A DNA stretch of 64,000 nt. It comes from Brachyspira hampsonii. Its GTDB lineage: Bacteria; Spirochaetota; Brachyspiria; Brachyspirales; Brachyspiraceae. Location of the stretch: positions 1,984,001 through 2,048,000 of the forward strand of contig NZ_CP019914.1 in assembly GCF_002214805.1 (NCBI RefSeq), read 5' to 3'. Under the pieces are notes generated by a model. That model was given only the letters and a program-made list of their open reading frames with translations, made no database searches and was not told the DNA's origin. Shown piece by piece: positions 15,379 through 25,316 of the stretch. Positions within the stretch are counted from its first letter, which is position 1. Every line of letters starts with the position of its first letter. Position numbers and translations under genes: made by a program.

Positions 15379-17889
15379 ATGAAAAAAACAAATAGTAGTA
15401 TAAAAGATAACAACAATTTTGATGAGTGTTTTGAAGAAAGCATAAAAGATAATGTAATATTTTTTCCAATCAGACATCACTCTCCTGCATGTTCATATCA
15501 TTTGAAGAAAATTTTTGAGAGCTTTAAGCCTGATGCTGTACTTATAGAGGGACCAAATGACTGTAATGATTTGATGAAGTATATGATTGAAGAAGACACC
15601 AAAGCACCATTTTGTATTTATTCAAGCTATGTTGACGGAAATAATGAGAAGTACAGATGCTATTATCCTTTTTTAGACTATTCTCCGGAGTTTACAGCTA
15701 TAAGAGAATCACTTAAAAATAATATTCACTGCCGTTTTATAGATATGAATTATGCTTTTATGATAGAGAATTCTATAGACAATTCAGAGGCTGAAAAAGA
15801 AAATAATGAAGAAGAAGAAAATTCTGAAGAAGTCAATAATGATACATATACAAAAAGAAAAAAATTAATATCTGTTTATGATAATGATGATAATAAATTC
15901 AATGTTAATGCTTATACTGTAGATCTGACCAAAAAAGCAGGACTTAGAAGTTTTGCCGAGCTTTGGGAGAGAGATTTTGAGATAAACGGAATACTTAAAG
16001 AAAGCAAAGATTTTATAAAAAGTGTTTATGCTTTAGGCTATTATATGCGTTTGATAGAAGATGAAGATTTTGAAACTAGAAACAGAGAATATGTAATGGC
16101 TTTAAATGTTAAAGAGGCATTAGAAAAATATAATAAAGTTTTAGTAGTTACAGGAAGTTTTCATACTAAAGGTATAATAGATAAATTAAAAGAGGATGAA
16201 AAAGATAATAAAAAATTAAATAAAGAATATAAAAAATTAAATAAATATATAATATCAAATACAGCCAACTATTTAATACCATATTCTTTTGAAGATGCTG
16301 ATGCCAGAAAAGGATATAGGGCAGGCATAGAGTTTCCAGCATTTTATAATTTAGTTTATAAAGAACTTGAAAATTACACAAGTAAAAATAATACCGGTAA
16401 TATAGGTAATATGTATTTAGATGTTGTAATGTCATTTATAATAAAGGCATCAAATATAGACAGATACAATCATAATGTAAGCATACCGGACTGTATTAAT
16501 GCTTATTATATGGCGGTTAATCTTGCCAAATTAAGAGGTAAGTATTCAGCAGGAGTTTATGAGCTTATAGATGCAGCTAAAAGTGCATTTGTTAAGGGGG
16601 ATATATCTTTGGAGAATACAAGCAATCTTGATTTGATGCTTAAACTTCTTTCCGGTATATCAAATGGTCAGGTATCATCAAAAAGTATAGTTCCTCCTGT
16701 TGTTATAGATTTTAGAAATAAATGCAAAGAATATAAAATAAAAACTGATAAAACAGAAGAAATCGAATCGGCATTAGATATAGTAAAAAATAAAAGTCAT
16801 TTTGAAAAGAGTAAATTTTTTCATAAGATGCTATTTTTAGATACGGGCTTTTGCAAATTAGAAAGGGGACCTGACTATGTAAATAAGGTTAATAAGAATT
16901 TAGCAAGAGAAATTTGGAAATATGAATACAAAACAGCGGTAGAATCAGTTTTAATAGATAAATCTGTTTACGGCGTAACAATAGAAGAATTAGCATCAAA
17001 TTTAATAGTTGAAAAGCTAAATAGCCGTATAGAAGCTAGAGAGGTTTCAAAACTTTTAATAGAAGCTAATGTTATGGGGCTTTACAGCTTTTTTACTGAT
17101 AATTATAATAAAATAGAAGAAAGTATACTTAGTGATAATAATTTTGTGAGTCTTTGCTTATGCCTTAATAACTTATCATATTTAGCTAATATGGAAGCTA
17201 TTAATAATAATTTATCAAAAGATAGGGAATCTTTATTTTGTAATTATGATATAATATCTGTTATAGAATCTTTAGCCAAGCAGGTATTTACTATTGCTGT
17301 TATTAATATGGATTCTATGAAAAATCTTAATGAAGAAGAAGCGTTAAAAAATTCACATTATATAAAAAATCTATATTCATTTACATTAGAAAACCCTAAT
17401 TGGTGCGATATGGAGATTTTCAATAATAAAATAGACTTAATGCTTGATAATACATTCGGAAGTTCTCATATATATGCAGTTTGCTTATCCTTAAAATATA
17501 AATCCGGAAGATTAACAGCAGATGAATTTTCTCATATAATATCATCTTTTATGGAATCTTCTGATATAGAAGCTGCTTCATATTTTTTGAACGGCATACT
17601 TTTAGCGGCAAGGGATATACTATTCATAAATGAGAATATTATAGAAAGTATAGACTCTGTAATAAAAAAATTAGATGAAGATAAATTTTTAGAGATACTT
17701 CCTAATTTCAGGTATGCCTTTTCAAATTTAAGCCCCATAGAAATAGAGCGTTTATCATATATTATAGCTGATAAATATAATATCAGTAAAAACAAAATAT
17801 TAATAGATGTTAATCTGCCTATAGAAGAAATACAATTAGCTTCCAAAATAGATAATGAAGTTTTCGATTTAATTATTAAAACTTTATGA
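15379..17889 (+). CDS. DUF5682 family protein
   Basis: 836 aa from ATG 15379 (AGGA 9 bases upstream); the frame is open further upstream but overlaps the terminator. The N-terminus shows the DUF5682 signature: FFPIRHHSPACSYHL, DAVLIEGPNDCNDL, and later NREYVMALNVKEALE with KVLVVTGSFHTKGI. The HHSP, EGP and GSFH blocks resemble the metal-dependent EreA/ChaN/TraB (TIKI-like) hydrolase fold, which is my inference. The remaining ~550 residues are helical with no motif I can name. Relatives are usually encoded beside a MoxR-type AAA ATPase and VWA-domain proteins; none are in this window, so this copy is isolated. No signal peptide; cytoplasmic. Confidence 0.8.
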   Translation: MKKTNSSIKDNNNFDECFEESIKDNVIFFPIRHHSPACSYHLKKIFESFKPDAVLIEGPNDCNDLMKYMIEEDTKAPFCIYSSYVDGNNEKYRCYYPFLDYSPEFTAIRESLKNNIHCRFIDMNYAFMIENSIDNSEAEKENNEEEENSEEVNNDTYTKRKKLISVYDNDDNKFNVNAYTVDLTKKAGLRSFAELWERDFEINGILKESKDFIKSVYALGYYMRLIEDEDFETRNREYVMALNVKEALEKYNKVLVVTGSFHTKGIIDKLKEDEKDNKKLNKEYKKLNKYIISNTANYLIPYSFEDADARKGYRAGIEFPAFYNLVYKELENYTSKNNTGNIGNMYLDVVMSFIIKASNIDRYNHNVSIPDCINAYYMAVNLAKLRGKYSAGVYELIDAAKSAFVKGDISLENTSNLDLMLKLLSGISNGQVSSKSIVPPVVIDFRNKCKEYKIKTDKTEEIESALDIVKNKSHFEKSKFFHKMLFLDTGFCKLERGPDYVNKVNKNLAREIWKYEYKTAVESVLIDKSVYGVTIEELASNLIVEKLNSRIEAREVSKLLIEANVMGLYSFFTDNYNKIEESILSDNNFVSLCLCLNNLSYLANMEAINNNLSKDRESLFCNYDIISVIESLAKQVFTIAVINMDSMKNLNEEEALKNSHYIKNLYSFTLENPNWCDMEIFNNKIDLMLDNTFGSSHIYAVCLSLKYKSGRLTADEFSHIISSFMESSDIEAASYFLNGILLAARDILFINENIIESIDSVIKKLDEDKFLEILPNFRYAFSNLSPIEIERLSYIIADKYNISKNKILIDVNLPIEEIQLASKIDNEVFDLIIKTL

Positions 17890-18123
17890 AAAATCATAAA
17901 AATGAACATATTAATATTAAATTTGTATTATATGTATAAACTTATTTATTAATTCATTATTATTTATTTATATTTCTTATTTATTGATAAAAAATATAAA
18001 TAAAAGTATTGTAAGTATAGTTTACAATATTATAATTTTATTGTTATAAATTTATAAAGATATCAGGAACTATTTTTAAATTTATTCGTCTAATAATACG
18101 AAATTTACAGTTTATATAAAAAC

Positions 18124-18151
18124 TTGATATTTTCTATTCTAAGTTTATAAT
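18124..18151 (+). promoter_or_regulatory. promoter of the RND efflux operon
   Basis: TTGATA (18124-18129), 16 bases, perfect TATAAT (18146-18151). Transcription would start near 18158, giving a leader of about 50 bases. The rest of the 17889-18207 gap is AT-rich with no other feature seen. Confidence 0.6.
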
Positions 18152-18206
18152 ATAAAGATTTATTACTAAACTTTATAATATGATAAATTGACATTAGGAG
18201 CATGTA

Positions 18207-19592
18207 GTGAGATTTTATGTTACTCTGGTTTTGATTTTAATATTAAATATATCTTTATATTCACAAGATACAAATTTAACAGATAATATTACAAATGATA
18301 CTAATGCATTAAATGAAACAAAAATATCTATAACTTTAGAAGATGCTCTAAATATGGCTTTTGATGCTAGTAAAACATTAAAACAGGCTGAATATGATGT
18401 TAGAATAGCACAAGTTCAAAAGGATGCCTCTTTTTCTGATTTATTTATGCCTTCTTTAAGTATAAGCGGCGGATTGAATTTAGCAGAATCCCAGGAATAT
18501 ACAGTAAATGATATGTCAACAGGTGTTTATACAAGCCCTGATACTTGGTCAGCTTCGGCCACTTTATCCAAAACATTATTTACAGGATTTAGAAATTGGA
18601 ATACAGATAGGGCTAGAGATGTTAATTTAAAAATGAAAAAAGATACTTATTACGATGAAAGGCTTAATGTAGATCTTAATACTAAATTAAATTTTTATAA
18701 TACATTTGTAGCTCAGGAGAATTACCGAGTATATTTACAGCAGCAGCTTAATTATAGTAATAGAATGAGAGAATCGTATATAAAGTATAGAAACGGACAG
18801 GTTTCAGAATATGAATATTTGAATGCTAAGGTGCAATATGAAACTACAAAACCTCAAGTTATAAATTTAAGCAATCAATATCAAAGTTTGAAATTAACAT
18901 TTATCAGACAGATAGGCTTAACTAATGTTGCTGATGATGTAGATTTAGTAGGTAATATATTGGATGCCACAAATATAGCATTGCCTGATATGGAATATGA
19001 TGATTTGCTTACTATTATAATGAATAATAATATAGAATTAAAAAATATGGCTAGCAATTTAGAGATGTTAGAGTATAATAGAAAGGTAGCTAGAAGTTAT
19101 TTATGGCCAAATCTTTCAGCTAATGCTAATGTAGGTATTACTACAGTAGATAAAGTAAAAATGGAGAATGGTACATTTAAGAAAGATAGAGCAGGCGAGT
19201 TTAATTGGGGAGTAGGTTTTTCTCTGTCATATAGTCTTGACTCTCTTTTACCTTTTTCTTCTACAGCGAAAGGTGCTGAAGAAATTGAGCTTAGTATAAA
19301 GCAAATGGAAGTAAGCTATGATGAGTTAAGAGATACTATAGAAATAAGCAGCAGAGATTTGATTTCTACAGCAAGGTCTCAAGCAGTGAATTTGCAGTCG
19401 CAGGCAGAGAATGCCAGAACAGCAGCTTATGCTTTACAAATGGCACAAAGGCAGTATAGAGGCGGTACAATATCAACACTTGAGCTTAGTGATGCCGAAA
19501 TTACATATTTGAATGCACAGCTTGCATATTTGCAGGCTATATATGATTATTTTTCAAGCACTTTACAAATATTAAAGCTTTTAGGTGCTTAA
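18207..19592 (+). CDS. TolC family outer-membrane efflux protein
   Basis: 461 aa starting at GTG 18207, chosen because AGGAG lies 6 bases upstream and the signal peptide (RFYVTLVLILILNISLYSQ) begins there. Two repeats of the outer-membrane efflux protein family are visible: ITLEDALNMAFDASKTLKQAEYDVRIAQ at the N-terminal half, and the paired ELRDTIEISSRDLISTARSQ / AQRQYRGGTISTLELSDAE near the end. It forms the trimeric outer-membrane channel of the tripartite pump encoded with the next two genes; the adaptor's RBS overlaps this gene's stop codon. Confidence 0.92.
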   Translation: MRFYVTLVLILILNISLYSQDTNLTDNITNDTNALNETKISITLEDALNMAFDASKTLKQAEYDVRIAQVQKDASFSDLFMPSLSISGGLNLAESQEYTVNDMSTGVYTSPDTWSASATLSKTLFTGFRNWNTDRARDVNLKMKKDTYYDERLNVDLNTKLNFYNTFVAQENYRVYLQQQLNYSNRMRESYIKYRNGQVSEYEYLNAKVQYETTKPQVINLSNQYQSLKLTFIRQIGLTNVADDVDLVGNILDATNIALPDMEYDDLLTIIMNNNIELKNMASNLEMLEYNRKVARSYLWPNLSANANVGITTVDKVKMENGTFKKDRAGEFNWGVGFSLSYSLDSLLPFSSTAKGAEEIELSIKQMEVSYDELRDTIEISSRDLISTARSQAVNLQSQAENARTAAYALQMAQRQYRGGTISTLELSDAEITYLNAQLAYLQAIYDYFSSTLQILKLLGA

Positions 19593-19602
19593 GGAGATTA
19601 TG

Positions 19603-20847
19603 ATGAGAAGAGTAAATATTATAATATTATCAATTGTTTTAATTTTATCTTTTTTATCTGCTTCCTGTAAAAAATCAGCAGTAGATTTAAAGAAAAAAGA
19701 GAATCCTATAAGTGTATTAGTAGCAGCACCTATAAAGCAGCATTTGGAAGAGTATTTGGATTTATCAGCTGAGATTAAGGCTATTAAAGAAGTAGAAATA
19801 TCTTCTGATGTACCAGGAAAAATTGCAAGTATATTAAAATACGAAGGAAGTTTTGTTAATAAGGGAGACACTATAGCATTAATAGACAGATTTGTAATAG
19901 GTGCAAATTATGCTTATGCTCCTGCAAGAACTCCTATTTCAGGATATGTTACCACTACATATATGGCAGCAGGGGCATCAATAGCCGCTTCTACGCCTAT
20001 AGCAAATGTTGCTGATATCAGCCAATTAGAGGTAGAAATACAAGTTCCTGAACGTTCCATTTCCGGAATAGAATTAGGTCAGAAAGTAATTATAAGAGTT
20101 CCTTCAGCTCCTAATAAAGAAATAGAAGCTGAAATAACAAAAAGGGATTATGCGGTTAATCCTTCTACTCGTACTTTAATGGTAAAAGCTCTAATAGATA
20201 ATAAAGACAGACTTCTTTTACCGGGTATGTTTTCTGATGTATCAATACTTTTGAATTCAGCTGATAATGTATTTGTTATACCAAACAGTGCTATGTTCAG
20301 TGATGATTTAGGTAAGAATTATATATATGTTGTAAAAGAGGATAATTCAAATAATCCTCCATCAGAAGTTCAGGCTGCAAATTCAACTAATGTTCAATAC
20401 AGAGCATATACAAGAGAAGTTAATGTATTATTTACTTCCAAAGATAAAGTAGCTTTAAGCGGAGGGCTTGAAGAAGGAGAAGAAGTAGTAATGTTTGGAC
20501 GCGAATTCCTTAAAAATGGTTCATTAGTTAATAGAATAGAAAATGACCCTACTATATTGGAATATATTACACCTCAGGCTACAGCAGTTGCTTCGGCTAA
20601 TACTAATCAAAATACATCGGCAAATCAAACTGCAGCTGTTAAAAAAGAAGATACTTCTGCATCTAAACAAACAACTACAGCTAAACCTTCAAGCACTGCA
20701 GCACCTAAACAAACAACTACAACTAATCCTGCAGCTGCTGCTAAACAAACCACATCTCAGCCTAAAACAACATCTACTAATACAGCAAAAACTGCAGATA
20801 CTGACAATAGCAGCAGTGATAATGGTATTTATTCCATTGGCGGTTAA
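19603..20847 (+). CDS. RND efflux periplasmic adaptor lipoprotein (MFP/HlyD-like)
   Basis: 414 aa from ATG 19603 (AAGGAG spans the TolC stop; ATG 19600 is an alternative). Lipobox LSASC gives Cys22. Domains: split lipoyl motif (EISSDVPGKIASILKYEGSFV, then ARTPISGYVTTTYMAAGASI), beta-barrel (LEVEIQVPERSISGIELGQKV) and membrane-proximal part ending near residue 310. The last ~90 residues are Ala/Thr/Gln/Lys low complexity (AAPKQTTTT type repeats), unusual for adaptors and encoded by a CA-rich repetitive stretch. It links the TolC channel to the inner-membrane RND pump. Confidence 0.92.
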   Translation: MRRVNIIILSIVLILSFLSASCKKSAVDLKKKENPISVLVAAPIKQHLEEYLDLSAEIKAIKEVEISSDVPGKIASILKYEGSFVNKGDTIALIDRFVIGANYAYAPARTPISGYVTTTYMAAGASIAASTPIANVADISQLEVEIQVPERSISGIELGQKVIIRVPSAPNKEIEAEITKRDYAVNPSTRTLMVKALIDNKDRLLLPGMFSDVSILLNSADNVFVIPNSAMFSDDLGKNYIYVVKEDNSNNPPSEVQAANSTNVQYRAYTREVNVLFTSKDKVALSGGLEEGEEVVMFGREFLKNGSLVNRIENDPTILEYITPQATAVASANTNQNTSANQTAAVKKEDTSASKQTTTAKPSSTAAPKQTTTTNPAAAAKQTTSQPKTTSTNTAKTADTDNSSSDNGIYSIGG

Positions 20848-20876
20848 TTATATGTTTAATTAAAGGAGCGATTTTT

Positions 20877-23800
20877 ATGAGAAGTTTTATTGAACTAATA
20901 GTGAAAAGACCAGTAGCAGTTTTCATGGGGATAATTGCACTGGTTATACTTGGTGCAGTAAGTCTTTCAAGGCTTCCTGTAGATTTTTTACCGGATATGG
21001 AGCTTCCTTTTATCAGTATCAGAACTACTTACGACAATGCAGGTCCTGAAGAAGTAGAAAAATCTGTTTCTAAAATAATTGAAGGAGCAGTTTCAAGCGT
21101 TAATAACATTAAAGAAGTAAGTTCTTCTTCGGAAGAAGAGGACTCAAGAGTTTTTATTGAGTTTAACTGGGGAAGTGATTTAGCTTCTGCTACTGCTGAT
21201 ATAAGAGAGGCAATAGATAGAATAAGAAAATCGCTTCCTGATGATGCAGAAAGTCCTGCAGTTTATAAATTTTCAACAGATAATATTCCGGTTATGGAAA
21301 TATCTTTCTATGGTACCGACAATTTATCTGCTTTATACAATTTGGTTGATAATCAAATATTAACTAGTATAGAACAGGTAGGCGGTGTTGCTATGGCTGA
21401 AATCAGAGGAGGGCTTAAAACTCAGATTAAAGTTGATGTTGATATGAATAGACTTCAGGCTTACGGACTTGATATTAATACTATTGTAAGCACTTTAGCT
21501 ACTGAAAATCAGAACATATCAGGCGGTGAGACTTATGAGGGTGTTTATAAATATACTTTAAGAACTACAGGTGAGTTTAAAACCGTTGATGATATAGGAA
21601 ATGTTGTTGTGGCTTTAAAAACTAACAGTACACCTATAAGACTTAGAGAGCTGGCAACTATATATGAAGGTTATGATGAGGACGGAGATGTTATTAAAGT
21701 TAATGGTACTCCTGCTGTTAATGTTTCTATCAATAAAGAATCTGGTGCTAATACAGTTGCTGTTTCTGACGGTATAAAGAAAAGACTTGATACTCTAAAT
21801 CTTCCTGAAGGTATAAAATATGAAGTATTATTTAACAGTGCGGATAATGTTAATAATGCTATAAAAGGTGTTCTTGATACTGCTTGGCAGGGAGGATTAT
21901 TTGCTGTTATAATACTTATGCTTTATTTATGGAATGTGAGAACTGTACTTATCATAGCAATATCTATTCCTATGTCTATTATAGTTACATTTACTTTGAT
22001 GTATTTCTTCGGAACTACTTTAAATATTATTTCTTTATCAGGTCTTGTACTTGGTATTGGTATGATGGTTGATAACTCTATCGTTGTGCTTGAAAATATA
22101 TTCTTCTATAGAAATAATGGTTATGGTAAGTATTCATCTGCTATAGATGGTACTTCTACTGTAGCTCTTGCGATATCTGCTTCCACTCTTACTACAATAG
22201 CAGTATTTTTACCTTTCCTTTTTGTAGAAGGTCAGACTGGTCAGATGTTTAGAGACTTATGTATTACTGTTACTGTTTCTATGATAGCTTCTTTGGCTGT
22301 TGCTTTGACTATTGTACCTATGCTTGGAGCTAGACTTGTAACTACTAAAAAATCGAAATTCTTATCCAAATTTGAAGATTTCTTTGATAAGCATTTCCAC
22401 TCAAAAGTTAATTATATATATGAAAAAATATTAACTTATTCAGTTTATCATAAAAACAGAGTATTAATTCCTGTTATAACTATAGTATTTTCTGTAATTA
22501 TTGTTGGATTAATATTTATAGGTAAAGAAGGTTTCCCTGAATCTGATGAAGGACAATTTAGAGCTAGTATTACTATGCCTATAGGTACTAGAAAAGAACA
22601 GACAGGTACTTTTATTGACAGAATGAGAAAAGATGTAGAAGCGGTTGTCGGAAAAGATTTAAGCAGAATACAAACTAGAGCAAGATCTGGTTCTGATGCC
22701 AATAAAGGTGAAATCAGAGCTAAACTTATAGATAAATCTGATGGAAGAACTATGGAGACTGCTGAATATGTTGAGCTTGTAAGAAAAAAATTAGCAAGCT
22801 ATCCTGCTACAATTAATGTTGATTTAGTAAGCAGTATGAGGGGCGGCGGAAATAGTGATTCCAGCGGTATTGACATAGATATAGTTGGTGAAGATTTAAC
22901 TAGAGCCAGAGAGCTTGCTAATAATGTAATAGCAGCATTACAGGATGTTCCGGGACTTAGAGATGTTCGTTTGAAAAAAAGTGATGCTAGTCCTGAACTT
23001 AATGTTACTGTTAATAGAGATTTGGCTTCTAAAATGGGACTTAATATAAATACTGTTGCTAACTCTATTAAAACAAGTTTCGGCGGTACTACTGCTACTA
23101 GAATGACTCCGGATAATTCTGATGTTACTGATATTGATGTTATAGTAAGATTAAATGAGAGAGACAGAATCAATATAGATGATGTTAATAGAATGCTTAT
23201 ACCAACTCCTGCAGGAATGGTTCCGGTATCTGCTATAGCTGATGTAGATAAAAGTTTTGCTCCTTCAGAAATAGAAAGAAAAAATGACAGCAGAATAACT
23301 TCAATTACTGCTTCAGGATATGGAAGACCTATGAATCAGATAATGGCTGATGTACAGGCTGCTATAAATGAGAAAGTATTCTTACCTTCCGGCTTCTCAA
23401 TAGTTTATTCAGGAGACTATGAAGATATGAATGAGGCTTTCGGTCAGCTTATACAGGCTTTATTCTTGGCTTTAGTATTAGTTTATGCTATTATGGCAAG
23501 TCAGTTTGAATCTTATATAGCTCCTTTTGTTATTGCTTTAGCTATACCTTTCGGTTTTGCAGGATCGCTTACATTGTTATTTATTACAGGACAAACTTTG
23601 AGTGTATACAGCGGTATTGGGGTTATAGTTCTTATTGGTATAGTAGTTAATAATGGTATTGTACTTATTGACTATATGAATCAGCTTATGCATGAGAAAA
23701 AGATTAACGGTGATAAAGCTGCTTTAATAGCAGGTCCTAGGAGATTAAGACCGGTTTTAATGACTTCTCTTACTACAATATTAGGACTTCTTCCTATGGC

Positions 23801-24017
23801 TTTGTCAAGCGGTGAAGGTAATGAGATGTATCAGCCTTTATCATTAGCTGTACTTGGAGGATTAACAGTTTCTACTATGTTTACTCTTGTTATAGTACCA
23901 ACTGTTTATGCTGCTATTAGAAACAGAATACCTCTTAAAGATTATGATGCTAAAGATTTGGCTAGTGTTGAAACAGGAACAGGTATTGATGATGCTTTGA
24001 GTACTCCGGGTAAATAA
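20877..24017 (+). CDS. RND efflux transporter (AcrB/HAE-1-like permease)
   Basis: 1046 aa, the usual size for a 12-TM RND proton antiporter. TM1 is preceded by LIVKRPVAVFMGIIALVIL; the two large periplasmic loops and the duplicated architecture are clear. TM4 has GMMVDNSIVVLENI: one of the two AcrB proton-relay aspartates is present and the second position is Asn, as in many spirochaete and Bacteroidetes pumps. TM10-11 carry the GIVVNNGIVLIDYMNQL repeat. RBS AAAGGAG precedes ATG 20877, 29 bp after the adaptor. Export of drugs, bile salts or similar compounds is likely; substrate unknown. Confidence 0.95.
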   Translation: MRSFIELIVKRPVAVFMGIIALVILGAVSLSRLPVDFLPDMELPFISIRTTYDNAGPEEVEKSVSKIIEGAVSSVNNIKEVSSSSEEEDSRVFIEFNWGSDLASATADIREAIDRIRKSLPDDAESPAVYKFSTDNIPVMEISFYGTDNLSALYNLVDNQILTSIEQVGGVAMAEIRGGLKTQIKVDVDMNRLQAYGLDINTIVSTLATENQNISGGETYEGVYKYTLRTTGEFKTVDDIGNVVVALKTNSTPIRLRELATIYEGYDEDGDVIKVNGTPAVNVSINKESGANTVAVSDGIKKRLDTLNLPEGIKYEVLFNSADNVNNAIKGVLDTAWQGGLFAVIILMLYLWNVRTVLIIAISIPMSIIVTFTLMYFFGTTLNIISLSGLVLGIGMMVDNSIVVLENIFFYRNNGYGKYSSAIDGTSTVALAISASTLTTIAVFLPFLFVEGQTGQMFRDLCITVTVSMIASLAVALTIVPMLGARLVTTKKSKFLSKFEDFFDKHFHSKVNYIYEKILTYSVYHKNRVLIPVITIVFSVIIVGLIFIGKEGFPESDEGQFRASITMPIGTRKEQTGTFIDRMRKDVEAVVGKDLSRIQTRARSGSDANKGEIRAKLIDKSDGRTMETAEYVELVRKKLASYPATINVDLVSSMRGGGNSDSSGIDIDIVGEDLTRARELANNVIAALQDVPGLRDVRLKKSDASPELNVTVNRDLASKMGLNINTVANSIKTSFGGTTATRMTPDNSDVTDIDVIVRLNERDRINIDDVNRMLIPTPAGMVPVSAIADVDKSFAPSEIERKNDSRITSITASGYGRPMNQIMADVQAAINEKVFLPSGFSIVYSGDYEDMNEAFGQLIQALFLALVLVYAIMASQFESYIAPFVIALAIPFGFAGSLTLLFITGQTLSVYSGIGVIVLIGIVVNNGIVLIDYMNQLMHEKKINGDKAALIAGPRRLRPVLMTSLTTILGLLPMALSSGEGNEMYQPLSLAVLGGLTVSTMFTLVIVPTVYAAIRNRIPLKDYDAKDLASVETGTGIDDALSTPGK

Positions 24018-24039
24018 TAGATAAACATAAATAAAAAAT

Positions 24040-24075
24040 AAAGAGCTTGAGTTATAATACTTAAGCTCTTTATTT
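24040..24075 (+). terminator. terminator of the RND operon
   Basis: Thirteen-pair stem AAAGAGCTTGAGT (24040-24052) with ACTTAAGCTCTTT (24059-24071), loop TATAAT, followed by ATTTTTAT. Confidence 0.88.
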
Positions 24076-24106
24076 TTATATAAGAATTAATTATATTATA
24101 TTGAAA

Positions 24107-24205
24107 TTAGAATATAATTCCAATTAAGAAACGAATCAACACTAGAAAATTTAAAATTATTTCCTTTAGCTTTCATTAAAGGAATATCATAAGAAACATA
24201 TCAGT
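24107..24205 (-). pseudogene. relict C-terminus of an outer-membrane barrel gene
   Basis: Minus-strand translation gives YVSYDIPLMKAKGNN, then KFSSVDSF and, after a one-base shift, LIGIIF followed by TAA. This parallels the C-terminus of the intact barrel protein at 24342 (YFSYDIPLIETTNP, KLSSFDLG, final Phe). It is a decayed partial duplicate lying just downstream of the intact gene. The remainder of the 24017-24342 gap holds only the two terminators. Confidence 0.65.
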
Positions 24206-24293
24206 TAACTATTATTTTTTATTTATAAATAATCATTAGTGAGAATAATATATTTATAAATAAAAAATACTATGTTGTCAGCTTATAAAAAAT

Positions 24294-24321
24294 GGGAATG
24301 CTTTTATATATAAGCATTCCC
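24294..24321 (-). terminator. terminator of the barrel protein gene
   Basis: Perfect 10-bp stem GGGAATGCTT (24294-24303) / AAGCATTCCC (24312-24321), loop 8; on the minus strand it runs into ATTTTTTATA. Confidence 0.85.
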
Positions 24322-24341
24322 AAAATATTATTTTATATTAA

Positions 24342-24986
24342 TTAGAATCTTAAACCAATTTCAGCACCTAAATCAAAAGATGAAAGTTTTACATTTAAAG
24401 TAGGATTTGTAGTTTCAATTAAAGGTATATCATAAGAAAAATATGCACCCACAACTATATTTAAAGGCAATAAGAAATCAACTACAGCCTTCACATAAGG
24501 TATATATGGATTTTTAAAATTATCTTTAAGTTTTTTATAATCATATCCTTGAGATTGATATCCGCCGTCGCTTTCTCTGAAATAACTGCTTCCTGCTAAA
24601 GGTATTTTTACTCCTGCACCTACACCTATAGATACAAAAGCAATATCTATTCTAGGCAAAACACCTATCATTAAGCTGTCAAAAGTTACTCCGCCTTTGG
24701 ATTTTTCATCAATTGCAGATTTGAATGCAAATGCATCTCTGTTATATCCTAAGTCTAAACCTAAACCAAGTGATAAATATTGAAATCCTAAGTAATAAGC
24801 AGGCTGAACATGAATACCAAATTCAAAACCGGCATCGGATTTTAAACTTGAAGCATCATTTCCTGTGAAACCGCTGAAGCTTGCACCAATAGGAATAATC
24901 AAACCTAAACTGAATCCTGTTTTAGCCATTAATCCGCTGCTTAAGCTCATTATTAATATACTTGTTATTATAATTAATTTTTTCAT
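24342..24986 (-). CDS. outer-membrane beta-barrel protein
   Basis: 214 aa from ATG 24986 (AGGAG 11 bases upstream); an ATG 33 bases earlier has no RBS and would precede the signal peptide with a charged extension. Signal peptide KKLIIITSILIMSLSSGLMAK, then alternating amphipathic strands rich in Gly, Tyr and Phe (GFSLGLIIPIGASFSG, YLSLGLGLDLGY), ending with Phe, as expected for BAM-dependent outer-membrane barrels. Small porin-like or surface protein; no known ligand. A broken copy of the last strands lies downstream (24107-24205). Confidence 0.75.
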   Translation of the reverse strand: MKKLIIITSILIMSLSSGLMAKTGFSLGLIIPIGASFSGFTGNDASSLKSDAGFEFGIHVQPAYYLGFQYLSLGLGLDLGYNRDAFAFKSAIDEKSKGGVTFDSLMIGVLPRIDIAFVSIGVGAGVKIPLAGSSYFRESDGGYQSQGYDYKKLKDNFKNPYIPYVKAVVDFLLPLNIVVGAYFSYDIPLIETTNPTLNVKLSSFDLGAEIGLRF

Positions 24987-25019
24987 TTTATTATTTTCTC
25001 CTAAATAAAATTTATACAT

Positions 25020-25316
25020 CTATATAAAATTATAAATATAAAAAATAAACTATATATAATTTGTTTTTTGTTTATTTATTCTATATGTTATAACATAATT
25101 TAAATATTTACTTTGTTATAATTGTAAGTATATTCTAACTTTTTTCAAGTATTTTTTGTATTTTTTAACATTCGACTAAATTGTTAAAACATACAAAAGT
25201 TATGAAATACCATTGCAATAAATAAGAAATAGTTATATGTTTCTTTAACTAGTCATTTAAATTTTTGTTTAAAATCTAATAGTTAGATAAAAAATCTAAT
25301 AAGGACTTAAAGAAAT
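25020..25316. other. AT-rich intergenic gap, divergent promoters expected
   Basis: About 300 bases between the divergent barrel gene and mmdA. It holds a TATAAT on the plus strand near 25115 without a convincing -35, and a direct repeat of AAAATCTAAT-like decamers shortly before mmdA (about 25270-25305). I see no ORF or RNA structure. Confidence 0.3.

Noticed and set aside
20543-20863. 106-codon frame inside the adaptor gene
   Set aside because: It is the alternate frame of the CA-rich repeat encoding the Ala/Thr/Gln/Lys tail, with no RBS.
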